Below are positions 49,777 through 59,423 of a DNA stretch of 64,000 nt, in pieces. The stretch's first letter is position 1. Each line of letters begins with the position of its first letter. This DNA is from Microbacterium sp. 11MF (GTDB lineage Bacteria > Actinomycetota > Actinomycetes > Actinomycetales > Microbacteriaceae), in the NCBI RefSeq assembly GCF_000383475.1, contig NZ_KB911460.1, positions 868,001 to 932,000 on the forward strand, written 5' to 3'. Both the position numbers and the translations under genes were made by a program. Below the pieces are notes generated by a model. The model was not told the origin of the DNA. It saw nothing but the letters and a program-made list of their open reading frames with translations, and did not search any database.

Positions 49777-49805
49777 GGTTAACGGTCGGTGCCGACACGG
49801 TGAAC
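49777..49805. promoter_or_regulatory. Three-unit PHO-box array between phoU and senX3
   Basis: GGTTAAC (49777), GGTGCCG (49788) and GGTGAAC (49799) start exactly 11 bp apart, the spacing of PHO-box direct-repeat units. The array lies 78 bp from the phoU ATG and 72 bp from the senX3 ATG, so RegX3 may autoregulate the locus in both directions. Confidence 0.7.
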
Positions 49806-49876
49806 AGTCGGCGGTGCGGGGCGCACGGCCCGATATCCGTCCGATTGCGGGGGTGCGACCACCTTACGCTGGGGGC

Positions 49877-51070
49877 ATGGATTCGACGCAGCTCGAGCTG
49901 CTGGCGCTCGTCGTGGGGCTCCTGGTCGGCGCCGGCGCCGTGGGCCTCGTCGTCTACGCCGTACGGGCGCGAGAGCGCACCCGACTGGTGACGTCGACGG
50001 ATCTGCCGGAGGGCACGGCCTCGGTCCTGCAGGGGATGGATGACGCGGCCGTCGTCGTCGATCCGTCGATGCTCGTCCTCGCCGCGTCGGCGACCGCCGA
50101 GGTCTTCTCTCTGCGCGTGAACGACAGCCTGGACTCGGATCGACTGCGCCTGCTGGTCCGGAACGCCCGTCAGACGGGTCTTCCGGCCTTCGAGAACATG
50201 ACGCTCAAGCGTGGCGTCGAGCCGCGTGTCGTGGCTGCCCGCGCCAGTGTCATCACCCCGCGGCTCACCCTCATCGTCATCCGCGACATCACCGAGCGCG
50301 AACGTGTGGAGCAGATGCGGCGCGACTTCGTCTCGAACACGTCCCACGAGCTGAAGACGCCGGTCGGCGCGGTGACGCTGCTGGCCGAGGCGATCGAGTC
50401 GGCCTCGGACGACCCGGAGCAGGTGCGTCACTTCGCGCGCCGTCTCAGCGCCGAGGCGAATCGCCTCGGACAGCTCACCTCCCGCATCATGAACCTGTCC
50501 CGCCTGCAGTCCGCCGACGAGATCGCCGAGATGCGCGACGTCTCGGTCGACGAGGTGGTGCGGTCGGCCATCGAGTCGCAGGCGGTCACCGCCGAATCCG
50601 CCGGCATCACTGTCGCGCGCGGCGGCGACAAGGGCTTGTTCGTCCGCGGCGATCCGCAGATCCTCACCGAGGCCGTCAGCAATCTCCTCGCCAACGCGAT
50701 CGCCTACTCGCCGGCGGGAGCGCAGGTGGGCGTCGGGGTCCGCACGGCGGACGGAGCGGTCGAGATCGCCGTGGCGGACCACGGCATCGGCATCCCCGAA
50801 AGCGATCAGCAGCGCATCTTCGAGCGGTTCTACCGCGCCGACCAGGCACGATCCCGCCGCACGGGCGGGACGGGCCTCGGTCTCTCGATCGTGAAGCACG
50901 CCGTGCAGCGACACGGCGGCTCCGTCGAACTGTGGTCCCGCCCCGGACGGGGGTCGACTTTCACCATCCGCCTGCCTCTCGTCGCCACCTCCGAGCTCAC
51001 CATCCCCCGCAAGCACAAGAAACCGAAGAAGACCGGCGCGAAGGCGCCCGCCAGAAGGAACGCACCATGA
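49877..51070 (+). CDS. senX3: Phosphate-sensing histidine kinase SenX3/PhoR-like
   Basis: A 397-aa kinase. One or two membrane helices lie at the N terminus (LLALVVGLLVGAGAVGLVVYAV). A PAS-like domain follows, ending RLTLIVIRDITERERVEQMR. The H box is FVSNTSHELKTPVGAV, the N box NLLANAIAYSPAGA, G1 DHGIGIP and G2 GGTGLGLSI. A Lys-rich C-terminal tail (about 20 residues) is unusual. It should phosphorylate RegX3 in phosphate starvation. TACGCT (49865-49870) lies 6 nt before the ATG; the TGA overlaps the regX3 ATG. Confidence 0.93.
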   Translation: MDSTQLELLALVVGLLVGAGAVGLVVYAVRARERTRLVTSTDLPEGTASVLQGMDDAAVVVDPSMLVLAASATAEVFSLRVNDSLDSDRLRLLVRNARQTGLPAFENMTLKRGVEPRVVAARASVITPRLTLIVIRDITERERVEQMRRDFVSNTSHELKTPVGAVTLLAEAIESASDDPEQVRHFARRLSAEANRLGQLTSRIMNLSRLQSADEIAEMRDVSVDEVVRSAIESQAVTAESAGITVARGGDKGLFVRGDPQILTEAVSNLLANAIAYSPAGAQVGVGVRTADGAVEIAVADHGIGIPESDQQRIFERFYRADQARSRRTGGTGLGLSIVKHAVQRHGGSVELWSRPGRGSTFTIRLPLVATSELTIPRKHKKPKKTGAKAPARRNAP

Positions 51071-51750
51071 CCCGAGTCCTGATCGTCGAAGACGAACCCG
51101 ACCTCGCCGACCCGTTGGCCTACCTCCTCCGTCGGGAGGGTTTCGAGGTGGAGATCGCCGAGGACGGCGGCCTGGCCCTCGACGCCTTCACGTCCCGGGG
51201 CGCCGACATCGTCCTCCTCGATCTGATGCTCCCCGGGATGCCGGGAACCGAGGTGTGCCGCGTCATCCGATCCACCTCGAAGGTGCCGATCATCATGCTG
51301 ACGGCCAAGGACAGCGAGGTCGACATCGTCGTCGGTCTCGAGCTGGGGGCGGACGACTACATCACGAAGCCCTACTCCTCGAGGGAGCTGCTGGCGCGCA
51401 TGCGGGCGGTCCTCCGCCGCAGCGAGAGCGACGACCTCGACGTCGACGACCGCGTCATCGAGGGGGGTCGGGTGACCCTCGACATCGACCGTCACACGGT
51501 CTCCGTCGCCGGCAAGGAGATCTCCATGCCGCTGAAGGAGTTCGAGCTCCTCGAGCTCCTCATGCGCAACGCCGGCCGTGTCCTCACCCGCGGGCAGCTC
51601 ATCGACCGAGTGTGGGGGAGCGACTACTTCGGCGACACGAAGACGCTCGACGTGCACATCAAGCGCATCCGATCGCGGATCGAGGAGAACCCGAGCGAGC
51701 CGGTCATGCTTCTGACGGTACGCGGCCTCGGATACCGATTCGAGTCCTGA
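51067..51750 (+). CDS. regX3: Phosphate-starvation response regulator RegX3/PhoP-like
   Basis: A 227-aa OmpR-family regulator. The receiver is complete: acidic pair in LIVEDEPDLAD, phospho-acceptor Asp in IVLLDLMLPGMPG, Thr in IIMLTAKD, and Lys in DDYITKPYSSREL. The winged-helix C terminus has PLKEFELLELLMRNAGRVLTRGQLIDRVWGSDYFGDTKTLDVHIKRIRSRI. It should bind the PHO arrays at pstS and at its own locus. ATG 51067 overlaps the senX3 stop. A 21-bp hairpin terminator follows. Confidence 0.94.
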   Translation: MTRVLIVEDEPDLADPLAYLLRREGFEVEIAEDGGLALDAFTSRGADIVLLDLMLPGMPGTEVCRVIRSTSKVPIIMLTAKDSEVDIVVGLELGADDYITKPYSSRELLARMRAVLRRSESDDLDVDDRVIEGGRVTLDIDRHTVSVAGKEISMPLKEFELLELLMRNAGRVLTRGQLIDRVWGSDYFGDTKTLDVHIKRIRSRIEENPSEPVMLLTVRGLGYRFES

Positions 51751-51757
51751 TCGCCCG

Positions 51758-51802
51758 ACACGAAGTAGGCCCCCACCGCTGCGGTGGGGGCCTACTTCGT
51801 GT
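51758..51802. terminator. 21-bp hairpin terminator after regX3
   Basis: 51758-51778 pairs perfectly with 51782-51802 over 21 bp with a CTG loop; the stem core is GGCCCCCACCG. It lies between convergent stops of regX3 and a lipoprotein gene and should stop transcription from both sides. Confidence 0.85.
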
Positions 51803-51811
51803 GCGCGCGGG

Positions 51812-52297
51812 TCAGCTCGCGGGCGTCGCCGTCGCGGCCGGGGTCGGAACGAACTGCGTGTAGTAGGGGAGCGTGCCGTCCAGGATCGGCACGCTGATGC
51901 GGACGCCTTCACCCTCGCCGGACTGGAAGGACACGTCGACATCCGCGCCGGGCTTGCCCACGTCGTCGAAGAGCATGGCGGCCGAGTCGACGCCGAGCGA
52001 GACGGACGAGTTCGCACCGACCTCGAGCTTCTGCGCCTGGCCGTCGATCGAGACGTTCAGCGTCAGGTCGTCCTCGGTGCTGTTGACGACGGCGGCGACC
52101 AGGTTGCCGAGCGTGCCGTCCTCGTTCGCGATGATCAGAGCGTTGCGCACCTTGAGCGGGCCGGAGTCGGGGACGTTGACGCCGTCGGACGCGGAGTACT
52201 GGATGGTCGTCGCCTGCGGTGCCAGCATGTTGCAGCCGGTGGTGCCCAGAACGACAGCAGCGCCCAGGGCGAGGGACGCGATGAGACGCGATTTCAC
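51812..52297 (-). CDS. Secreted lipoprotein of unknown function, about 161 aa
   Basis: The signal peptide (KSRLIASLALGAAVVLG) ends in lipobox GTTGCNML. The mature domain is a compact beta-rich region: IQYSASDGVNVPDSGPLKVRNALIIANEDG, LVAAVVNSTEDDLTLNVSIDGQ and VDVSFQSGEGEGVRISVPIL. It resembles the DUF4307/DNA-binding-free lipoprotein group found near carD in actinobacteria only in outline; I do not assign a family. The start is GTG 52297 with a strong RBS GGAGGA. It stands convergent with regX3 and divergent from carD. Confidence 0.75.
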   Translation of the reverse strand: MKSRLIASLALGAAVVLGTTGCNMLAPQATTIQYSASDGVNVPDSGPLKVRNALIIANEDGTLGNLVAAVVNSTEDDLTLNVSIDGQAQKLEVGANSSVSLGVDSAAMLFDDVGKPGADVDVSFQSGEGEGVRISVPILDGTLPYYTQFVPTPAATATPAS

Positions 52298-52430
52298 GGA
52301 TCCTCCAGATGACACGAACGGCGACCCTCTCATCCTATGGGGTCGCGGCGAGGGCGTCGGGCAGGAGGGCGGCGAACTCTAGCGTATGTCGCCTGTGGTA
52401 TTCTGGAGGTTGCCGAAAGGACACAACTGC

Positions 52431-52913
52431 ATGCTTTTTGAGGTTGGCGAAACCGTCGTCTATCCGCACCATGGCGCTGCGACCATCATCGAGGTCAAGG
52501 ATCGCGTCATCAAGGGCGAGACGAAGAAATACCTGAAGCTCAACGTCACCCAGGGAGACCTCATCATCGAGGTCCCCGCGGACAACGTGGATCTCGTGGG
52601 CGTCCGTGACGTGATCGGGAAGGACGGGCTCGAGAAGGTCTTCGACGTCCTTCGCGCTCCCTTCACCGAGGAGCCGACCAACTGGTCGCGTCGCTACAAG
52701 GCGAACCTCGAGAAGCTCGCGTCGGGTGATGTCATCAAGGTGAGCGAGGTCGTGCGCGACCTCTGGCGCCGTGATCAGGACCGCGGTCTCTCCGCGGGTG
52801 AGAAGCGGATGCTCGCGAAGGCGCGGCAGATCCTCATCTCCGAGATCGCCCTGGCTCTGAAGGCCGACGAGGAGAAGGCATCCGCCGTCCTCGACGAGGT
52901 CCTCGCCTCCTGA
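52431..52913 (+). CDS. carD: CarD family RNA polymerase-binding regulator
   Basis: CarD, 160 aa. The N-terminal RNAP-interacting tudor-like domain reads [35 protein letters not shown]; the C-terminal helical domain ends [44 protein letters not shown] and carries the DNA-minor-groove Trp region. It stabilises open promoter complexes, notably at rRNA promoters. TATTCT (52399-52404) fits a -10 with a ~25-nt leader and RBS GAAAGGA. A GC-rich hairpin terminator follows. Confidence 0.95.
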   Translation: MLFEVGETVVYPHHGAATIIEVKDRVIKGETKKYLKLNVTQGDLIIEVPADNVDLVGVRDVIGKDGLEKVFDVLRAPFTEEPTNWSRRYKANLEKLASGDVIKVSEVVRDLWRRDQDRGLSAGEKRMLAKARQILISEIALALKADEEKASAVLDEVLAS

Positions 52914-52922
52914 GACGTCGAC

Positions 52923-52956
52923 AGAACGGCCGGCCCACCAGCCGGCCGTTCTTCGT
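52923..52956 (+). terminator. Intrinsic terminator after carD
   Basis: AGAACGGCCGGC (52923-52934) pairs with GCCGGCCGTTCT (52941-52952) with a CCACCA loop, followed by TCGTT. It begins 9 bp after the carD stop. Confidence 0.75.
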
Positions 52957-53008
52957 TGTCCGGGCGCATTCCGATGCGGAGTGAGCAGGGGACCGGCATG
53001 ATGAGGCG

Positions 53009-54286
53009 GTGACCACCCGCGCCGCGCCCGCCGCCGTCGACCTCTCACGCCGCGATCTCACGCTCGATCTCGCGCGGGTCGTGTGCGTCCTGTTCGTCAT
53101 CGTCGTCCACCTCGTGCAGGTGGGGATCGGCCCCGGACCGGACGGCGGCCTCGTGGCATCCCGTCCCGCCGAGGAACAGCCCTGGTTCAACGCCGCGACC
53201 TGGGTCGGGCAGATCATGCCGCTGTTCTTCGTCGTCGGGGGTTTCGCCGCCGCGACCGGATGGCGGTCGTGGACGACGAAGGGCGGGGATGCCGCGGGCT
53301 TCATCCGCACCCGCACGCTCCGACTCGCTCAGCCGGCCCTGCCGCTGTTCCTCTTCTTCGCGATCGTCCTCGGCGTCGCGACCGCTGCCGGTCTGCCGCC
53401 GCAGTTGGTGGCCGACGCCGCGATCGGCGCGGGATCGCCCCTCTGGTTCCTCGCGGCGTATCTGCTGTGCCAGGCCGCGGTTCCGTTCCTCGCCGCGTGC
53501 CACGCGCATCGTCCCGTCCTCACCCTCGCGGTCCTCGCCGCCGGGGTCGTCCTCGTCGATGCGGCCCGTTTCTCGATCGGCATCCCCGAGATCGGTCTCC
53601 TCAACCTGCTCTTCGTGTGGCCGCTCGTCCAGCAACTTGGGTTCTGGTACGCGGACGGATGGTTCGACCGTCGGCATCCGCTCGTCCTGGTCGGCGTCGC
53701 GGCCGCGTGCTACGCGGCGCTCTGGCCGCTCACCGCGATCGGGCCGTACTCGGCGAGCATGCTCGGCAACCTGAACCCTCCCACCGTGCCGCTGGTCGTG
53801 CTGGGCGTCGCGCAGGCATGCCTGCTCAGGCTGCTCAAACCGCTCCTCACCCGCCTCATGTCGCTCCGGCCGATGCAGGGTGTCGTCTTCGTGCTGGGGT
53901 CGCGCCTCATGACGATCTACCTGTGGCACCTGCCCGTCATGCTCGCTCTGACCGGTCTCAGTCTGCTGATCCCGGGCGCGGCTCCGACTCCGGCCTCCGC
54001 GGAGTGGTGGTGGTCGCGACCGGTCCTGTTCGTCGCGGTGCTCGGGGTGCTCCTGGCGTTGTCGCTCGCGATCGCGAAGTGGGAGGCTCTCGGCACGCTC
54101 GGTCCCACCCCGCATCCGATCGTCGTCGGCCTCGCGTGGGTGTGCGCCTTCCTTCCGCCGTTCGCGGTCATGGAGTGGTTCCTCGATCTGCCGATCGCCG
54201 CGGTCGGCGCACTCCTCCTGGGCGTCGCCGTCCTGCTCCTGCGCCGCCGTCCGTCGCCCGATCGCTCGGTACGCTCGAAGGCATGA
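53009..54286 (+). CDS. Acyltransferase 3 family membrane protein
   Basis: A 425-aa protein with about ten hydrophobic helices. The N-terminal helix [23 protein letters not shown] carries the family His; [19 protein letters not shown] and [19 protein letters not shown] (Arg-rich loop) follow, with [17 protein letters not shown] near the C terminus. Family 3 acyltransferases O-acylate surface sugars or lipids; the target is not clear. CATGAT (52997-53002) lies 6 nt before the GTG. Its end overlaps ispDF by 4 nt. Confidence 0.88.
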   Translation: MTTRAAPAAVDLSRRDLTLDLARVVCVLFVIVVHLVQVGIGPGPDGGLVASRPAEEQPWFNAATWVGQIMPLFFVVGGFAAATGWRSWTTKGGDAAGFIRTRTLRLAQPALPLFLFFAIVLGVATAAGLPPQLVADAAIGAGSPLWFLAAYLLCQAAVPFLAACHAHRPVLTLAVLAAGVVLVDAARFSIGIPEIGLLNLLFVWPLVQQLGFWYADGWFDRRHPLVLVGVAAACYAALWPLTAIGPYSASMLGNLNPPTVPLVVLGVAQACLLRLLKPLLTRLMSLRPMQGVVFVLGSRLMTIYLWHLPVMLALTGLSLLIPGAAPTPASAEWWWSRPVLFVAVLGVLLALSLAIAKWEALGTLGPTPHPIVVGLAWVCAFLPPFAVMEWFLDLPIAAVGALLLGVAVLLLRRRPSPDRSVRSKA

Positions 54287-55473
54287 GCATCATCCCCGTT
54301 CCGCGTGTGGCCGTGATCGTCGTCGCGGCGGGATCGGGGACGCGTCTTGGAGCAGGGTCGCCGAAGGCCTTCGTCGGCATCGACGCGCACACGATCCTCC
54401 GTCACGCCCTGCGCGGCGTCTTCGACGCTCCCGAGGCGCAGGTGATCGTCGTCGCCCCGGACGACCGCGTCGGCGACGCCACGACGGAGGCCCTGGGCGC
54501 GGCCGGTGGGCGCCGTGATCTGGTGTCGGTGGTGGCAGGCGGGGCGACGCGTCAGGAATCGGTCGCGGCGGGCCTCGCCGCGGTCTGGGCGGATGTCGAG
54601 ATCGTGCTGGTCCACGATGCGGCGCGGGCGCTCACCCCGCCGGACGTCTTCGCGCGCGTGATCGACGCCGTCGCGGAGGGTTCGGACGCGGTCATCCCGG
54701 TCCTCCCGGTCGTGGACACGCTCAAGCGCGTCGCGGACGATGTCGTCGTGGAGCCGGTCGACCGCTCCGTCCTCGCCGCGGCGCAGACGCCCCAAGGGTT
54801 CCGACGCGCGGTCCTCGACGGCGCGTATCGGGATGCCGCAGCCGACCACACCGACGATGCGGCCCTCCTGCAGTCCGCCGGCACGCAGGTGCGTACGGTG
54901 CCGGGAGACGAGCGAGCGTTCAAGATCACGACGACCGCCGACCTGGACCGCGCCCGCGCGCTCGTCGAGCCGGTCCCTCGCGCCGCGTCGCCGGCCTCGC
55001 CCTCGATCCCGCGCGTCGGGATGGGGACGGACGTGCACGCGTTCGGCGGTGACGACACGCTCTGGCTGGCCGGTCTGGAGTGGCCGGGCGAGCCCGGGCT
55101 CAAGGGGCACTCCGACGGGGATGCCGTGGCCCACGCCATCGTGGACGCGGTTCTCGCCGCGGCCGGGCTCGGCGACATCGGCACGCATTTCGGGACGGCT
55201 CAGCCCGAGTACGCCGGGGCGCACGCGGCGGCGTTCCTCGCGCGGACGCGCGCCCTCGCAGCCGAGGCGGGGTGGGTGGTCGGCAACGTCAGTGTCCAGG
55301 TGCAGGCCAACCGTCCGCGCTTCGCCGCCCGCCGGGTCGAAGCCGAGCGAGTGCTCTCCGAAGCCCTCGGGGCACCGGTCTCGGTGTCGGCGACCACGAC
55401 CGACGGGCTCGGTTTCACCGGCACCGGCGACGGTGTCGCGGCCTTCGCGGTGGCTGTCGTCTTCCCCGCCTGA
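54283..55473 (+). CDS. ispDF: Bifunctional IspD/IspF isoprenoid (MEP pathway) enzyme
   Basis: A 396-aa fusion. Residues ~1-225 are Isp[26 protein letters not shown] (CTP loop), [13 protein letters not shown], and [10 protein letters not shown] short linker [11 protein letters not shown] leads to IspF (~240-396): [15 protein letters not shown] (metal-binding Asp and His), [26 protein letters not shown] and [20 protein letters not shown]. Together they make CDP-methylerythritol and then the cyclodiphosphate. The two activities are usually separate genes in mycobacteria. TACGCT (54270-54275) lies 7 nt before ATG 54283. Confidence 0.95.
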   Translation: MSIIPVPRVAVIVVAAGSGTRLGAGSPKAFVGIDAHTILRHALRGVFDAPEAQVIVVAPDDRVGDATTEALGAAGGRRDLVSVVAGGATRQESVAAGLAAVWADVEIVLVHDAARALTPPDVFARVIDAVAEGSDAVIPVLPVVDTLKRVADDVVVEPVDRSVLAAAQTPQGFRRAVLDGAYRDAAADHTDDAALLQSAGTQVRTVPGDERAFKITTTADLDRARALVEPVPRAASPASPSIPRVGMGTDVHAFGGDDTLWLAGLEWPGEPGLKGHSDGDAVAHAIVDAVLAAAGLGDIGTHFGTAQPEYAGAHAAAFLARTRALAAEAGWVVGNVSVQVQANRPRFAARRVEAERVLSEALGAPVSVSATTTDGLGFTGTGDGVAAFAVAVVFPA

Positions 55474-55482
55474 GCGGACGGG

Positions 55483-55956
55483 TCAGAGCGCCCGCGTCAT
55501 GAACGTCGACGCCGGATCGGGCAGGTAGTCGCCGAACGCAGGGCACTCGATGAACCCCTCGCTGGCGTACAGCGTGCGCGCGGCCAGGAACCCGGCATCC
55601 GATCCCGTCTCGAGCCACACCCGGGTGAGCCCGCGCGACCGAGCATCGGTGAGGATGTGGCGGAGGATCGCGCGACCCACACCGGTGCCGAGGTGGGCGG
55701 CGGCGACGCGCATCGACTTCAGTTCGCCGTCGGTGTCGCCGAGGAATGCGAGGGCACCGATCCCGGCGAGTTCTCCGCCGCGCCAGGCGGACCACACCGT
55801 GACGGACGGCTCCTGCAGCTGCGCGACACCGAGCGCGTGGACGCTCTCGGCGGGGCTGAGTTCGTGCATGCCCGCCAGGTGCTGCCGGACGAGTGCGACG
55901 GATGCCTCCCCGGTGAGGTCGTCCACGCGGATGTCGAGATCCTCGGGCGCGGCCAC
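55483..55956 (-). CDS. GNAT family N-acetyltransferase
   Basis: A 157-aa GNAT protein. Motif A is visible: MRVAAAHLGTGVGRAILRHILTDARSRGL, with the acetyl-CoA loop, followed by RVWLETGSDAGFLAARTLYASEGFIE. The acceptor is unknown. GTG 55956 begins 1 nt after the DMT-transporter stop, so the two are cotranscribed; it converges with ispDF. Confidence 0.86.
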   Translation of the reverse strand: MAAPEDLDIRVDDLTGEASVALVRQHLAGMHELSPAESVHALGVAQLQEPSVTVWSAWRGGELAGIGALAFLGDTDGELKSMRVAAAHLGTGVGRAILRHILTDARSRGLTRVWLETGSDAGFLAARTLYASEGFIECPAFGDYLPDPASTFMTRAL

Positions 55957-55957
55957 C

Positions 55958-56884
55958 TCAGGCCTCCACGGCGTACGGTCGAGGGTCGCGAGGGCGGCGG
56001 GACCCCCACGCGAGCGTCGCGAGTCCGACGGCGAGGACCGCGAGGCCTGCGACGGCGAGCGGTGACAGGGTCTCGCCGAGCGCGGTGACGCCCAGCACGG
56101 TCGCCGTGAGCGGTTCGGCGAGGGTCAGTGTTGCCGCGGTCGCCGCCGTCAGACCCTGCAGTCCCCAGGTGAAGAGCGCGTAGGCGACGGCGATCGTCGC
56201 GAGGCCGAGCCACAGCGCCATCGCGATGCCGGGGGGCGTGAGGGCCCACGACAGATCCACGAACGGGATGACGGCCGCGCACACGAGCGCAGAGCCGACG
56301 CCCATGGCTCCGACGACGGTGAAGGCGTCCCAGCCGGCGTCGAGCAGACGACGCTGGGCGTTCGCGATCACCGCGAAGCACGCGCCCGCGCCGACGGCGG
56401 CGGCGAGGCCGAGCGCGTCGACACCGCCCGTGCCGCCTCCGCCTCCGAGGCCGAGCAGGACCACCCCGATCGCGGCGAGGGCGGTCGCGGCCATCCACAG
56501 GGGCGACGGCACACGGCGCGAGAGTATCCATTCGAGGATGCCGGCAAGGACGGGCGCGGAGCCGAGCGCGATGACCGTGCTCACCGCGACACCGTTCGTC
56601 TGCGTCCCGAGGAAGAAGAGGGGCTGGTAGAGGCTGAGAGCCACTCCGGTGACGGCCATCAGAGCCAGCGGTCGCCAGGACAGGGCGGGCCGCGGCCCGT
56701 GTGGCGCCCGGCGGCGATGGGCGGCGGCGAGCCCGAAGGCCAGGACGGCCAGGGCCGTCCCGCCGACCACCGAGCGCGCGACGCCGACGGAGAGCGCGGA
56801 CGCCCCGTCGGGGCCGAGTGCTCGGGCGGTTCCCGTCGTCCCGAACAGGAGGGCGGCGGCCAAGACGGCGAACACGTGCAGCAC
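55958..56884 (-). CDS. EamA/DMT superfamily transporter
   Basis: A 308-aa protein with ten hydrophobic helices in two EamA repeats. The first half starts VFAVLAAALLFGTTGTARALGPDGASALSVG and the second ALGLAAAVGAGACFAVIANAQRRLL, each carrying the typical small/Gly residues. Family members export amino acids or metabolites; the substrate is unknown. GTG 56884 has AAAGGA upstream. It forms a two-gene operon with the GNAT gene and diverges from cysS. Confidence 0.86.
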   Translation of the reverse strand: MLHVFAVLAAALLFGTTGTARALGPDGASALSVGVARSVVGGTALAVLAFGLAAAHRRRAPHGPRPALSWRPLALMAVTGVALSLYQPLFFLGTQTNGVAVSTVIALGSAPVLAGILEWILSRRVPSPLWMAATALAAIGVVLLGLGGGGGTGGVDALGLAAAVGAGACFAVIANAQRRLLDAGWDAFTVVGAMGVGSALVCAAVIPFVDLSWALTPPGIAMALWLGLATIAVAYALFTWGLQGLTAATAATLTLAEPLTATVLGVTALGETLSPLAVAGLAVLAVGLATLAWGSRRPRDPRPYAVEA

Positions 56885-56942
56885 CCGTCCTTTCTATCGT
56901 CTCGGAGCGGGCTCGGATGCCACCCCCCGGTAGCATGGACCG

Positions 56943-58349
56943 GTGACGGTTCGGCTCTACGACTCCCAGGCTCAGGCGCTGCGCGACTTCGCGCCCGCCG
57001 ACCCCGAGAACGTCACGATGTACGTCTGCGGGCCGACGGTGCAATCCGGCCCGCACATCGGCCACGTCCGCGCGGCGCTGAGCTTCGACATCCTCCGCCG
57101 GTGGCTCGCGCACCGGTTCGGCCGGGTCACCTTCGTGCGGAACGTGACCGACATCGATGACAAGGTCCTCGCGAACGCGAGCGATGCCGAGCCGTGGTGG
57201 GCACTGGCTTACCGGATGGAGCTCGAGTTCTCGCGCGCGTATGCCGCGGTCGGCATCCTGCCCCCGACGTACGAGCCGCGGGCGACGGCATCCATCCCGC
57301 AGATGCAGGAGCTCATCGAGCGGCTCATTCAGGCGGGACACGCGTACGCGGCAGCCGGCGACGTGTACTTCGAGGTGCGCTCCTGGCCGCAGTACGGAGC
57401 CCTCACGCACCAGTCGGTCGACGCCATGGAATCGGCTGCCGACGCCGATCCGCGCGGCAAGCGGGACCCGCGCGACTTCGCGCTCTGGAAGGGGACGAAG
57501 GCCGACGAGCCCGCGGACGCCGCATGGGACTCTCCCTGGGGCTCAGGACGACCGGGCTGGCACATCGAGTGCTCGGCGATGAGCCGCCGTTACCTCGGCC
57601 CGGAGTTCGACATCCACGGCGGTGGCCTGGACCTCCGCTTCCCGCACCATGAGAACGAGCTCGCACAGTCGACCGCGGCCGGTGACGCTTTCGCCCGTTA
57701 CTGGGTGCACAACGGTCTCGTCACCGTCGGCGACCAGAAGATGTCGAAGTCGCTCGGCAACTTCCTCCTCGCCGACGACGTCCTCCGCGACACCGACCCG
57801 TTCGTGGTCCGTTATGCGCTCATCTCGGCGCACTACCGCTCGAACCTCGACATCACCGAGTCGACGTTCGCCGAAGCGGATGCTGCGCTCGGCCGCATCC
57901 GCTCGTTCCTGCAGCGCGCCATCCGCGCCGGTGACGGATCCGTCGGGTGGTTCGCGGGAGCGGACCTTCCGGCCGAATTCGCGGCCGCGTTGGACGACGA
58001 CCTCGGCGTGCCGCAGGCTCTCGCGGTCCTCCATGAGACGGTGCGCCGCGGCAACGCGGCCCTCGACGCGGGGGATTCCGTCGCCGCGGACGACGCGCTC
58101 CGTCAGGTGACGGCGATGATCCGCCTCCTCGACATCGACCCCATGGATGCGAAGTGGTCGGGGGCAACGGCGCAGTCCATGGCCACCGCCCTGGACCGCC
58201 TCGTCACCACCATGATCCACCAGCGCGCGGACGCCCGCGCGACGAAAGACTGGGCGGCAGCCGACCGCATCCGCGACGCGATCGCGGCGGCCGGTGTCGT
58301 CCTCGAAGACGGTCCCTCGGGGACCCATTGGAGTCTGAACAATGGCTAA
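56943..58349 (+). CDS. cysS: Cysteinyl-tRNA synthetase
   Basis: CysRS, 468 aa. The HIGH motif is [16 protein letters not shown] after the zinc-ligand region [10 protein letters not shown]; the zinc-binding and Cys-recognition part [15 protein letters not shown], the [12 protein letters not shown] block and the KMSKS motif [10 protein letters not shown] are intact. The C-terminal DALR-like helices follow. TAGCAT (56931-56936) lies 6 nt before the GTG start. It overlaps rlmB by 8 nt; the ispDF-cysS-rlmB order is the mycobacterial one, here interrupted by two leftward genes. Confidence 0.96.
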   Translation: MTVRLYDSQAQALRDFAPADPENVTMYVCGPTVQSGPHIGHVRAALSFDILRRWLAHRFGRVTFVRNVTDIDDKVLANASDAEPWWALAYRMELEFSRAYAAVGILPPTYEPRATASIPQMQELIERLIQAGHAYAAAGDVYFEVRSWPQYGALTHQSVDAMESAADADPRGKRDPRDFALWKGTKADEPADAAWDSPWGSGRPGWHIECSAMSRRYLGPEFDIHGGGLDLRFPHHENELAQSTAAGDAFARYWVHNGLVTVGDQKMSKSLGNFLLADDVLRDTDPFVVRYALISAHYRSNLDITESTFAEADAALGRIRSFLQRAIRAGDGSVGWFAGADLPAEFAAALDDDLGVPQALAVLHETVRRGNAALDAGDSVAADDALRQVTAMIRLLDIDPMDAKWSGATAQSMATALDRLVTTMIHQRADARATKDWAAADRIRDAIAAAGVVLEDGPSGTHWSLNNG

Positions 58350-59328
58350 GCCTGGAAACCCCTCCGCGGGACGCGGCAAGAAGGGCCCCACGAAGGGGAC
58401 CGGCGGCAAGAACAAGCGCTCGCTCGAGGGGCGCGGCCCGACCCCCAAGGCCGAGGACCGCGCCTGGCACCCCGCCGGCAAGCGCAAGGCCGCCAAGGAG
58501 CGCTTCGTCGCGGCGGGCGGCAAGCCGCAGATCCGCCAGACCACGGGCGGCCGCGCGCCCAAGGCGAAGTCCGGGGACGACACCGAGACCGTGACCGGGC
58601 GCAACAGCGTCCTCGAGGCCCTCCGCGCCAAGATCCCGGCGACCGCGTTCTACATCGCGCAGCGCGTCGAGATGGATGACCGCGTCAAGGAGATGCTCTC
58701 CATCGCGACGAACCGCGAGATCCCCGTCCTCGAGGTCACCCGACAGGAGCTCGACCGCATGGCCGGCTTCGACGGCGTCCATCAGGGCGTCGCGCTCAAG
58801 GTCCCGCCCTACGAGTACGCGCACCCGCAGGACCTGCTCGAGCAGGTCATCGAGCGCGGCCAGCTTCCGCTGTTCGTCGCCCTCGACGGCATCACCGACC
58901 CCCGCAACCTCGGCGCGATCATCCGCTCGACGGCCGCGTTCGGCGGACAGGCGATCATCCTGCCGCAGCGGCGTTCGGCGGGCGTCAATTCCGCCGCGTG
59001 GAAGACCAGCGCCGGTGCTGCCGCCCGCATCCCGGTGTCGATCGCCCCGAACCTGACGACGACGCTCAAGGAGTTCAAGAAGCAGGGCGTCTTCATCCTC
59101 GGTCTCGACGGCGGCGGCGACGTGTCGCTGCCCGCGCTCGAGCTGGCCGACCGTCCGGTCGTCATCGTCGTCGGCTCCGAGGGCAAGGGGCTCTCGCGCC
59201 TGGTCACCGAGACGTGCGACCAGATCGTGTCGATCCCCATCAACGCGGCGACCGAATCGCTGAACGCCGGGATCGCGGCATCCGTCGCGCTCTACCAGGT
59301 GTCCACCCTCCGGGCAGCGAGCGAGTGA
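58342..59328 (+). CDS. rlmB: 23S rRNA (guanosine-2'-O-)-methyltransferase RlmB
   Basis: A SpoU/TrmH-family enzyme of 328 aa. A ~70-residue Lys/Gly-rich N-terminal extension ([21 protein letters not shown]) precedes the substrate-binding domain ([15 protein letters not shown]). The trefoil knot has [40 protein letters not shown] and [22 protein letters not shown], the three SpoU motifs. It methylates G2251 of 23S rRNA; the exact site is by homology. The start overlaps the cysS end by 8 nt. Confidence 0.94.
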   Translation: MAKPGNPSAGRGKKGPTKGTGGKNKRSLEGRGPTPKAEDRAWHPAGKRKAAKERFVAAGGKPQIRQTTGGRAPKAKSGDDTETVTGRNSVLEALRAKIPATAFYIAQRVEMDDRVKEMLSIATNREIPVLEVTRQELDRMAGFDGVHQGVALKVPPYEYAHPQDLLEQVIERGQLPLFVALDGITDPRNLGAIIRSTAAFGGQAIILPQRRSAGVNSAAWKTSAGAAARIPVSIAPNLTTTLKEFKKQGVFILGLDGGGDVSLPALELADRPVVIVVGSEGKGLSRLVTETCDQIVSIPINAATESLNAGIAASVALYQVSTLRAASE

Positions 59329-59423
59329 CGCATCTCCGCCGCCGCTGGGCGGACGGATAGCGCGACCACAGGGAGACGGGTAAGACTGGCACTCGACTGT
59401 CCAACCGCAGGAGAGGAACCATC

